Positions 12,538 to 21,984 of a DNA stretch of 64,000 nucleotides are shown piece by piece. How positions within the stretch are numbered: the stretch's first letter is position 1; every line of letters starts with the position of its first letter. The DNA is from Bostrychus sinensis (taxonomy: Eukaryota; Chordata; Actinopteri; Gobiiformes; Eleotridae): positions 26,427,206-26,491,205 of the forward strand of contig CM036252.1 in assembly GCA_020698575.1 (NCBI GenBank). The letters are read 5' to 3'. The notes beneath the pieces are model-generated. The model did no database searches. It was not told the origin of the DNA and saw only the letters and a program-made list of their open reading frames with translations. The position numbers and the translations under genes were made by a program.

Positions 12538-13224
12538 ATATGGAAATGACTGGAAAAGAGTCGGAAACTAATCATTTGTTTCTCTGCTGTCCCCATGTGG
12601 CTGGAGTTTGTATCTTTGGCCCTACTTTGGTCTACTGGTCCACTGCTATTTATAATGTGAATAGTTTGCAACTTATTTCAACATAACAGCAAGAAAATTA
12701 CCATGGTTGTAATAAACACAAACTAGTGGCAGATGTCAGTCTCTGCAGGGGGCATGGTAGTGTCCATCTTAGACAACACTCCTATTTGGCTGCCATGCTA
12801 AACACTCTTTTTGCAACCTTTGTACAAGCTATACCTAGCTATCCTCAGAAAGACATGCAACAATTGTAGCCAGGTAATGCATGTAGTGATTGGTGTAAGT
12901 ACATCACTTCCATAAATCTCCAGTGACATTTTCTTAATGAATCAGATCTTAAGCATTGGAAGAAGTTAAATGGCTCTGGAAATGTTTGGCTGGCCATCTC
13001 CCAGTGTAGCTCTGTGGTAAGCTGGAGTGCTTACAGGAAATAGCCTACTGCAGCTGTGGTTAAAAGGCGCTCACTGGCTAATAGACAGAAAGAGCACTAG
13101 GCTGAGTGGTTCAGTGTTCTGGAGTTTGACAGCACTGCCTCATTTACAGGAACTCTGACAATGTTCTCAAAACTCTTGCAGTATGATGAATCCAACACCT
13201 ACTTTAGCAGTCACAATGACAAAA

Positions 13225-13510
13225 ATGTTTCTACCAGCATTGGTTTGTTTGTTTGTGGGTTTGTTAGTCTGTTAGTGTAGCTCCAAAATTAAAAAGTCAA
13301 TAATGGGCCAATGAAGATTTTTTGGCATGCATCTAAGATACTGGAATCCAGGAATTTTTAAGCATTATGTACCATTGCAATATCGGGTTTAAAATGCTAA
13401 CTACAGCCACAAGGGGGAGGTGAAAGACCTGATCTGGATCCAGGGATTTTTAGTGGATTCCTTACTATCCTGAGACACAATGTGGCTCAGTTAATTTGTG
13501 TTCAGGTCTG
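13225..13510 (+). repeat. Dispersed repeat, family D
   Basis: It shares GGTTTGTTAGTCTGTTAG, TCAATAATGGGCCAATGAAG, the CAGGAATTTT block and CTACAGCCACAAGGGGGAGG with the copies at 9,536, 62,500 and 63,300. It continues into a GTGGCTCAGTTAATTTG block resembling the SINE B head. Confidence 0.6.
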
Positions 13511-14689
13511 AGCACCATATCTTTACCATTGATGCGTATGGGACCAATGCCTTGGCAGTGGTGCTTATTAAATCTCCATATTTTTTGGAACATGAAGGAT
13601 AATCTGGTGTGGTGATAAGACATCAGTAGTAAGAAGTGTAGGTTAAGAAATCACTTCAATCCTATGGTTGCTTCAGATCACTTCACTTTCCTTGGATGTT
13701 AAGGTTGTAAACAAGTTCTGAGAAGCTGCACATTTGGCAGTCATTAGGCATTGCTGTTACTTTATCCATGTGCACATCAAACATGATGATTCCAGCACCT
13801 GTTAGGGAGACATCAGGCCAGACATTCCCCTTTACCAACATAAGTACTCAAAATATTTCAGTTCATATAGGTACTACTGTTAAATCCAGGTAACTCACAA
13901 TACCTGCAATGGACTGTAACTAATTACCCATTACATAAGAAGCATAGCCTGTTCACACTGCTATTCCTTCTGTGTGTACCCAAAATAAATGGGGAGCATG
14001 GCCAGTGCTGTTTATTCTCTGCTGCCTGCTCACTGATGGTACACCATGACCTGCAGTATCAGGTTATAGTCAATATAACTACTACTACTATAGCACTACT
14101 ACGCTGGGGAACTTCTACGTGGTTGTAATGCAGGTGAGCTCCATGACATTGCCAAAAATACCACATTGAGGCAAACCCCTACATCTGCTGCTGTCTTTTC
14201 ATGGGACACACATCTTCCCCACTGCCACGACGTACCAGGCGACACGAATGATATTGCTATTTGCACCAAACTGCATTAAGATAAATTGCCTTTGTGAACA
14301 CTATTGATGTAACAATCAACTGCACACTTGATTAAATGCTTATGCTCATTCATTCATTAAATGTCTGTGGTTATATCGGCGAATTCTGAATATTAAAGAC
14401 AAAAGTGTAATTTAAGACTTTTAGGCAGGTTCTGATCATGCATCTCAGAGATTTAGTTCATGGCGCGCCTAGTTAAAAACTCGTTAAAAATGTGGTTTTG
14501 TTTGAAGAAAATAGCTATATTTTAAGTGTGAAATTATGGCCGAACTGCTGAGTACATTCAGCTGAGTCAGGTAGCATGTAAAGAATGACTCCTTTAAAAT
14601 TGTCTCTGCAAAATAAGTGAAGAAGATATCCGTATCGTGTGTTGTCAAATGGAGTTCGTTCATGATGCGGCACGAAGCAGATGTTAAGC

Positions 14690-15130
14690 GTCAGTGGGAC
14701 CTTGTGGGGCATGTGTGAAAGGCGGACACGGGACAGTCTACCTGTCGCGGTGTGGAGGGCTCGTCATTCGCGGGCGAAGGTGTCACTCCTTCTTCCATGG
14801 ACGCTGGGGTTACGGGGACCGGAGAAGAAGCCATGTTTCCCTTCCCGCCGTCACTCACTCATTAACAGCTGCTCCCCCGTGTCACTTCAGCGGTGTCCTC
14901 CTCCAGCATTCAGCCCGCTCCCTGGCTGCTGCTGCTGGGGTGGTGTAGTGTAGACTCCTCGCCGAACACAGTGACTCTCTGTCCGGGTACACACTGCAGC
15001 CTCTGTCCGGCCAGACTGGAGCTCGTATGCTTGTGGTCCGGTCGTCCAGTGCGGAGCAGTCCGGTCAGATGACGCCGTCTCCCCGGGTCCCACACTCACT
15101 CACTGTGTTACACACGCGGGCACACGCACG
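14690..15130 (-). promoter_or_regulatory. CpG-rich promoter / 5' region
   Basis: This is the most CpG-rich block of the window, with dense CG dinucleotides in an otherwise AT-rich setting. It contains GGCGGACACGGGACAG-type sequence and a coding start on the minus strand at 14,834. It probably is the promoter and 5'-UTR of that gene, transcribed leftwards, with the start of transcription somewhere above 14,840. No TATA box is evident. Confidence 0.5.
14742..14834 (-). CDS. Putative first coding exon, unidentified gene
   Basis: On the minus strand an ATG in good context (GGGAAACATGG) opens 31 codons that end at CAG followed by the donor GTAGAC. The peptide begins MASSPVPVTP and ends DEPSTPRQ. 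It is rich in Pro, Ser, Thr and acidic residues, like the disordered N-terminus of many nuclear or scaffold proteins. It lies in the CpG-rich block, as first exons often do. No second exon was found to the left within 14.7 kb, so either the first intron is long or the exon is not real. I do not recognise the protein. Several longer open frames overlap here on both strands and are probably by-products of high GC. Confidence 0.45.
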
Positions 15131-16380
15131 CGCCCCGCCTTCACTCTCCCCTTCACCACCAGCTCCAGTTCACGGGGCTTTGCAGTGAGCTACACCGGGA
15201 TGCACAGCCTAATTGCCGCTAATAAAGGCATGTTTGATGTCCCCTCTGTCACTGCTCCACGAGCTCCAGAACATTCCTCCATGTTGTTTTATTTTAGCCC
15301 GTGACCTGTCATTCCCACGCGGTCAACACAACTAGCCTGATATCGATGAGTGACTTTGCTTTGATTAGCCTCGTTTAATTAACTTGCTAATTTAGAGTTG
15401 TAATATCGGTAGAGTATAGCCTGGTTAAAGTCCTGTTCGTTTAAACACATTTTTTTCTGTTCATTTTTTCATCTGTTATAAGGTTGTAATATTTGAAAGG
15501 AACTATTTGTCGCATGTGATTAAGTAATTATTTAATGGCGGAATGATATATGTGATGTGTTATGTGTAGTTCGGGCTGTACTAATGGTCATTAATATTGA
15601 CGTTGGTTTAAAATATGGGCCTGACAATTCCCCATGGTCAGAGCCTAATGAAAGCAAATCATTATTGAAACTTTAACATGTAAAATACTTTCTGGTTCTT
15701 TTTAATTTGAATGAAACATCTGCTTCTTTAACCTTGTAAATCTATTACATAAATTTCCATTTTGAAGTTTGACTTTGAAACAAACGTGGTGGAAAATTTT
15801 AGAATTTTTTTTTATTTTTTTTTTATCGACCCTCAGACATACAAAAAAAAAGTTAGTATGGGAGAATAGTTTATTATGTTTTTTAAAAAAAATTTATATT
15901 GAGATTCCATGTTAATGGCTGCTTTGTGCTGACTTAATTTATGATAGCCTATTTTTCCATCCCAATATTTTATTAAAGGTACAATAAGCAGCATGTGCTC
16001 ATACTGGTTTGAAAACGGTACTGCAGTCTAAATTAAAACAATGGACAATCAGCAATGCAGTTTTAGAACCAAATAAAAAAATGTAAACAAAAACAACTTG
16101 GCCGTTATGTACATTTTTTAAAAATTGTGACTAAATCAATATATATACTTCTCATAGCACTTTTAAGTCCACTATGCCACATATAGGCCTAAGAAACTGC
16201 ATATACCTTACTACCTTTACCAGGTAGGTGTTTCAATAAAGGCATTAAATAGAACATATCCACCTGCCTTTTGTCACAAACCGTGCAACATGGGGGATGG
16301 TTGTCTGTTTAGTGGGTTGGAGGTTGGAAATAGGGGACCCTTAATATTAAATTCGTCACACAGGCTGCTGGATAAGGGTA
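15131..16380. other. Intergenic, AT-rich
   Basis: Beyond the CpG-rich block the sequence becomes AT-rich, with T and A runs near 15,805-15,895. I see no exon or clear repeat. Confidence 0.5.
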
Positions 16381-16382
16381 GA

Positions 16383-16410
16383 GAGAGGAGGAGGAGGAGG
16401 AGGAGGGGCT
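16383..16410. repeat. GAG/GGA triplet microsatellite
   Basis: About seven GGA units follow GAGAGAGGA. This explains the poly-arginine run of a 60-codon open frame, which is not supported as a gene. Confidence 0.85.
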
Positions 16411-16484
16411 CCCAGCTGGTCCCATCTGATTGGTTAAACTGGTCAGAAGCAGTAACATTGAGCGGCCTTTAGAGTGACCCCAGA

Positions 16485-16862
16485 AAGAATTAAAAGGGGA
16501 AAAGGGAGTCTTTCTTTGCAGAGCAGAGGTTGCCTATTGCTATTCGCTCCAGTCTTGCACTTGCTCATTGCGCACACCCACAGTTAGTTTAGTGGGCGGG
16601 GCTTCTGATTCAATTATGAAGCTCCTGGACCGCAGCCAACAGTGGAGAACTGGTAATTGGAAAGAAGATGGATGATATGTATTTCAAATGGGACCGAAAT
16701 ATCGCAAACCTTGTTAATCAGAAAAAGATGGACAAGATAGAAAAAGAGTCTGGACAAGCACGATTTTATCTTGATTTGTCGGGCACGCAATGCAATGAGA
16801 ATACAGTAACCTGCCAAGGGTTTGGGTTGGAACAATTCACCTGTCAAAGTGTATCACAGTGA
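16485..16862 (+). other. Promoter-like segment with small ORFs, unresolved
   Basis: A TATA-like ATTAAAAGGGG at about 16,488 is followed by a GC box (GGGCGGGGC, about 16,596) and an ATG at 16,617. That ATG opens MKLLDRSQQW and runs into a possible donor (CTGGTAATT). A second ATG at 16,668 opens a 64-codon frame beginning MDDMYFKWDRN that ends at 16,862. Neither peptide is recognised. This could be a first exon, a noncoding transcript start, or chance. Confidence 0.25.
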
Positions 16863-16929
16863 ATGAACAAGAGCAAGTATAAAGGCCTCAATGTAGAATG
16901 TTAACTATATGTATGTGTGATATTTTACA

Positions 16930-17225
16930 ACATCCATTAAAGGTCCCATGTTATGCTTTTTTCAGGCTTTTTGAAATCATTTTGGATACCTGGCACAGAT
17001 GTGAGCTCCCAGCATGCATTGCAACACTGGGCACTTTTATGTAAGAGAATGCCAGAATAATCATGACTAGAATGTTTTTTAGACATATAAGCTTGAAGAT
17101 ATGACGATATGAAGGTATGTTTAAAATAACTCTGTACCCCAAAATGCATAGCCGTAAAGTCAGTGGTTCCCAGACATAAAAGAGCATAAATAAGTGAACT
17201 TTCAGACACTAATAAAAATGGCATT
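16930..17225 (+). repeat. Dispersed repeat, family E
   Basis: It begins AAAGGTCCCATGTTATGCTT followed by TTTTCAGGCTTTTTGAAATC. The same opening recurs at 17,350-17,510 and 53,360 (plus) and inverted at 51,900-52,100. It probably is a non-autonomous DNA element. The open frames on the minus strand here belong to the repeat. Confidence 0.6.
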
Positions 17226-17349
17226 TTGTTAAAAATAAAATAAAAACAGTGAATGCATTGATAATTTTACAAGAAAGATTTCACTGTTAGATTTTATTTT
17301 TTTATGATATTTGTAGTTATGCATTTATTCTTGACTGTGTAATTTTTAA

Positions 17350-17512
17350 GGGCACATTGTATGCTTTTTTCAGTCCTTTTGAAATAGAGTTGGACACGTT
17401 TGCATTAGTATTTCACATTTTATAACTTAATAAAATGTATATGTATGGAAAACATCTTTTGGGAAGCTTTTACCTTCAGTTTGCAGAGAACACTTGGATT
17501 AGATAGATATCA
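17350..17512 (+). repeat. Dispersed repeat, family E
   Basis: It contains GCACATTGTATGCTTTTTTC, TTTGCATTAGTATTTCACAT and TTTGCAGAGAACACTTGGAT. It aligns along its whole length with the reverse complement of 51,900-52,095. Confidence 0.7.
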
Positions 17513-19111
17513 CATTAACCGATTAATGAGCTGATTGCTTTGTAGTAACAGCAATTTAAGTTCTGAAATTATCAAAATGAGTCCAGTGACGGTTTATGGG
17601 CTTTAGAAACGTGCAGTACTTCCTGGTTTCACCTGTCTAGGTAGAGCAGTGAAACCAAGCTTTTTCAGCTCCTGAGAAGAGGGCGGCCTCAGCAGGATTA
17701 ATCAAACATGGGTAAATAAAACCAAATACTACTCCAGGTGGAAAATCATTATGGTTAAAAGGAAAGTTAAATGCAAAAATATCATCTGGCTTGGTTACAC
17801 TGGGTTTGATCATACAAAAAAGCATGTCCCTGCAGGGCTACCATAGCTGTCGGCATGAAATCTAAAGGAGGAGAGAGAGGTGTGGAATTGCAATCTGTAC
17901 TTTAGCCACCAGATGTCACCAAAATGTATTCAAAATAAATACATTAATTAAAAGAATACATACTCCTATCTTAATAGATAAAAATAGGGTAAGTATTATA
18001 TTATGGTCTCCAAGTACCACTGTAGAGACTACTATAATACAGATGACAATTACCTAGCAACTGATACATTTTAATTGTCCAATCAGGGTATATTTATAAT
18101 AACCCTAATAACAAATGCATTTTAGTTAAATATTTTAAATGGCTTTTTCATCCAAAACCTATTTCTAAATGTCCCCTGTGTGCTATTAGAAGGAGATGGC
18201 ATACAACCAGTACCCATACCATTCTTTCCACTGATGCTAGAAAAAATGTCCCATGAATTTTGGCAGACCATGAATTGCAATAAAGTGAACTCAATCAATG
18301 CAAACAAACAAATAAAAAACAACGACAAAACAAACAACAACAACAAAAACAAACAAACAAAAAAACAAACAAACCCTAAAACAGTCTCACAATCTGAACT
18401 AATCACTTAGTTACTGAAACATTCTGATGGATAGAATTTCTTGCTCTCTGATGCACACATTCAAACTCACGTCCATTGAGAACATATCAAAACACATTGC
18501 TACAGCTGTTAATGTAGTTCACTAAAGCATTTGTTTACAAGTCAGCCTAACATAAAAATAACCTATTTGTTGAGGCTATGCATGAGTCACGTGCAGTGGA
18601 TTTAATAGGACACAGAATACAGCCAGGCACCGTGCAGAAGACATGAGTCAGTGCCATGTCTTTGTGCATGACTAAACACAACATTCCCTGCAGCACAGTG
18701 GCCAGTGCTGAACCATCACCTGTAGCCTTTGTGAATGTCAAAACCGCTCTGCATCCTACACTGCTTCTTTCCTCTCAAAAACTGTCAGTCCATCCATTTG
18801 ACTATTTTCTGTCTTTTTTCAATAGTCCCTTTTAGTGTCTAAACAATAGGTTGCACTTGCAGTATGCTGCTGTGAGAACACAGTTTTCAGTGGACCAAAT
18901 AGCATTAGCCACCCATAATCACAAGTTTGACATAATGTGTTGAATGTTAGTGCCTGGGTAGAGAACATTACCAAGTGTCTCAATATTTAGGAGTTGCATT
19001 CATATTAAATGTCAAGCACTGACGACGTTAACCAAACTCATCTTGTTTATGCACAATTAGCATTTTATGTGGCTAATGGTAACTTGTTAACTGAAAACAT
19101 CCTGTGCTCTG
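17513..19111. other. Intergenic, no gene seen
   Basis: No exon is supported. The stretch contains a CAAA/CAA-rich simple repeat at 18,301-18,376 and diverged repeat fragments (CCAGATGTCACC near 17,911). Confidence 0.5.
18301..18376. repeat. CAAA/CAACAA-rich simple repeat
   Basis: A low-complexity run of CAAA, CAA and A units. The open frame across it on the plus strand is lysine/asparagine filler. Confidence 0.9.
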
Positions 19112-19340
19112 TGGCATTAGCTCAGAGATGTTGGCACAATAACCTGAAGGTTGGCAGTTCTATTCCCGCTACTGGCAATGCTGTTGTGTCCTTGGGCAAG
19201 ACACTTCATCCACCTTGGTTGTATGGATGTGTCTGGTGGTGGTCAGAGAGACCTTAGATGCAAAATGGAAGCCACTTCTCCGTCATTCTGTCCAAGGGCA
19301 GCTGTGGTGACAGACGTAGCTTGGTGTGACTGAGAAAAAC
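19112..19340 (+). repeat. tRNA-derived SINE, family A
   Basis: The head is CATTAGCTCAGAGATGTTGG, the B-box region GTTGGCAGTTCTATTCCCG, the body GTGTCCTTGGGCAAGACACT, and then CCACTTCTCCGTCATTCTGT and CGTAGCTTGGTGTGACTGAG. The body matches the reverse complement of 60,775-60,850 and the segment at 30,490-30,735. An 82-codon open frame here is repeat sequence. Confidence 0.8.
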
Positions 19341-20680
19341 TGGAAAATTGCATTAATCCATTATTCTTAATTTTGTTGTTGTAGCATGGCTCTCTATATG
19401 TTTGGCTTGCCTGGGCACAAAAGTGTTAATAATAAGCTCACACATTTGATGCCACCGAAGACCCGCCTCTAAGCTGCAGTCATCCAATCATACTGCACGG
19501 TTAGGACCGAGCCTCTTCCATGAGATCATGGCTGGTATGAACGTGCATGTGTGTGTTTGCTGTAGAGGAAGGCTGCTGAATGGAAAATATATCTGAGTCA
19601 TGGGAGCAGACAGAGCTGTCAGTCAGTATGTCACCTTCACTGCAGACAAACAGGCACCTGCTCTGTGTCCACATTGTTTCTATCACTAAGTAAAATAATG
19701 CACTCAATGAATAACATAACTAGATTTGTAGTGGGACTCAGTGCAACAATGAAATATATGCATTTTCATAATTTTGGTTGTAATGTCAAATCCATTTTTA
19801 TTATAGCCTTTATTATTCTACATCCCAGGAGACATAGTGATTGAATTGAAATCCACCAGTCAGTCCATGCTAGACTTTGCTTGAAGGTCTATATACTCAA
19901 GCAGCTCTGTGTTATTTTATAAATGCGAATAAACCAGATTTTACATTCTGCTGTCTTGTCATTCAGTTAATGATATTCAAAATGACATCACAATTAGGCC
20001 TATGTTAAAAGGTTAATAATCTGAAAAACAAAACGTTTTGCTTCATTAGATGTGTAAACATCACAAACAACATACAGCACCACTGGGCAGAGGGTGTTTA
20101 AAGCGCAAGCTCTGTGCGCTCACAAGAATGTCTATAACAATACTACCATCTAGTGGATAAACTAGACATTACGTCAAAATATTTCTTAATTAAAACCTAA
20201 GCTCCAGCTCACATTGTTTTAATTTATTTATCCGTATATACATATGTGAGGCGTTTTTTTATGTATTATTTCTATAACACAAAGGGTGCCCCCCTGTCCC
20301 ACTTTCGGTTGTACTGCACAACCATTTAGGCATCTGTCCCTCCGTCCCACTGATTCAGATAATGTGCAACTTTTTCATTGGTGCTCAGTCTTATAAAAAG
20401 TGATATTCAAGTTAGGTCAGTATTCCATTTCTAAAATGCAGAATAAATATTTGTGGGTGTCCGATTTTGATAGGATGAATATATGGCTGTTATGTTGCTG
20501 TCCTGTGTTTCAGCAAAGGCTTCTCCTGGAGCTGTGAGCTGTGTTGGTGCTGGATTGTTTTTAGGATATACAGACTGAGAGAGCTTTGGTTTTTTTTTTC
20601 CTGTTCTACCTTTTTCATTCCAATGAATAAAGTCTTAGTAAAGACATTACTTTGCAAAATATGTGCATTGGGGATAAAAA
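19341..20680. other. Intergenic upstream of aco1
   Basis: No exon recognised. AT-rich with diverged repeat fragments (CTACCATCTAGTGGATAA near 20,143). Confidence 0.5.
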
Positions 20681-20688
20681 GAGCAAAT

Positions 20689-20694
20689 CACGTG
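20689..20694. promoter_or_regulatory. E-box in aco1 upstream region
   Basis: A palindromic CACGTG lies about 200 bases upstream of the TATA-like box of aco1. It could bind bHLH factors; function is inferred from position only. Confidence 0.3.
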
Positions 20695-20888
20695 TTTTAT
20701 AGGCCCTAAACTGAAGCAACATGTATCTCAGTAAGTTGGTAAGTTAAATTTGTTTTAAAACAATTATTTCTGGGGATTTACTGTGAAGGTTTTCTTTCGA
20801 AGAAATGCGGATGTGCAATTGTCGTATTTTCCGGTCGCGGTGGGATTCTGGGATTTGTATGATTAACCAGCTGAGTTGACAGTGTGGA

Positions 20889-20895
20889 TATAAAA
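20889..20895 (+). promoter_or_regulatory. aco1: TATA-like box of aco1
   Basis: TATAAAA lies 38 bases before the first splice donor at 20,933. A start of transcription 25-30 bases downstream would fall in the pyrimidine-rich TGTCTCTCCTTCTGAG, giving a first exon of only about 15-20 bases. If the box is not used, exon 1 would begin further upstream. Confidence 0.5.
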
Positions 20896-20914
20896 CGTCC
20901 TGCTTGGCGGTGTC

Positions 20915-20932
20915 TCTCCTTCTGAGCACAAT
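20915..20932 (+). other. aco1: aco1 noncoding exon 1 (5'-UTR)
   Basis: The sequence ends CTGAGCACAAT followed by a strong donor GTAAGTTC at 20,933. It sits just downstream of a TATA-like box and 1 kb upstream of the exon with the start codon. The 5' end is not defined by sequence. Confidence 0.5.
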
Positions 20933-21984
20933 GTAAGTTCACCAACAAAGACAGTTCTAAATATTTTTTATTTTACTCACACGAAATGAATATGACGCCC
21001 TTCAGTGATGCGGGCTGATTCTGCCGCGTGCTGTGACCTGATGGAGTTTAGGCAATGAGCTGCGTACTTTACTCTTTCTGACAATTCTGACATATCTTTG
21101 AAGTTGTATTCATTTTTGTTATAGCTTTTATATATTTAGTAACTTGGCAGATTGTTGACCTAGCGCTTCCTGATTATTTAATAATACAAATGCTATTTCT
21201 GTGCCAAGTGTGTTGGTAAAAGTTGCTAATGCTAACTGACGTCTAGAGGTGAGGTGAAGTGAAGAGCTCGACTAAAGATAAATGCTAAATAAAATACACA
21301 CAGTTTTCACGATGCATAATATCTGCTAATGCACTGGTTAGTTGAATGTACACAATTTTGCAGTGGGGTTGTGTTAAATGGTTTAGCTAATACAACACTG
21401 ACTTATTCAGATAAAAAGGAACTCATGTTTATTATTAAAGGATCTACTACGTTATAATAATACTACATATTACATAATATTGTACAGGGGCTATTCGCTA
21501 TTAGTCATAACTTTTATTCAGATTATTTATAGTAGAAAATTTACACTTGGATTTGTGGTTCATTCAAAGAATCAGGTATGTGGCCGTTCAGGAAGTGTTT
21601 CTGTCATGTGACCTTTTGCACATATAATACCTTGTTATCTATACCTCGCATGAATACAAAGTTTATATTACATATTCAGTTACCTCAAAGCGCAGCGTGT
21701 GGAGATTGCAACACCTTTCTTAGTTTAATTTCATCATGCTGCTCTGGGAATTAGTTACATAAGCTGTTTGTAAAACATCAGTCAAGCCTTAAGTGACCCT
21801 TAGCCCCTGGCACCAAAGCAAAGCTAATCCTTTTGCTACCCACACTAAGGAAGAAACTCTGATTGGTCAGTTCATGTTGCATACTTCCATGTGATCTGCA
21901 TATGTCTTTCTACTATTTAATTATCATTTATGCATAATATGATGTTACACTTTTGTTTTAGAATCATACTGACAATAAAGGAGG

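Larger units (their letters stand above)
10917..14690. other. Gene-poor, repeat-bearing stretch
   Basis: No supported exon. It holds a minus-strand SINE B head at 12,470-12,537, a family D repeat at 13,225-13,510 and diverged dispersed sequence elsewhere. Positions 13,010-13,160 are less AT-rich than the surroundings but show no open frame with splice sites. Confidence 0.5.

Noticed and set aside
14681..15099. Overlapping plus- and minus-strand frames of 61-90 codons in the CpG-rich block
   Set aside because: High GC removes stop codons in several frames. Only the short minus-strand frame ending at a splice donor has gene-like context.
19112..19180. tRNA-like A/B boxes as a tRNA gene
   Set aside because: The sequence does not close into a cloverleaf with acceptor stem and is followed by a SINE body; the same applies at 4,086 and 40,569.
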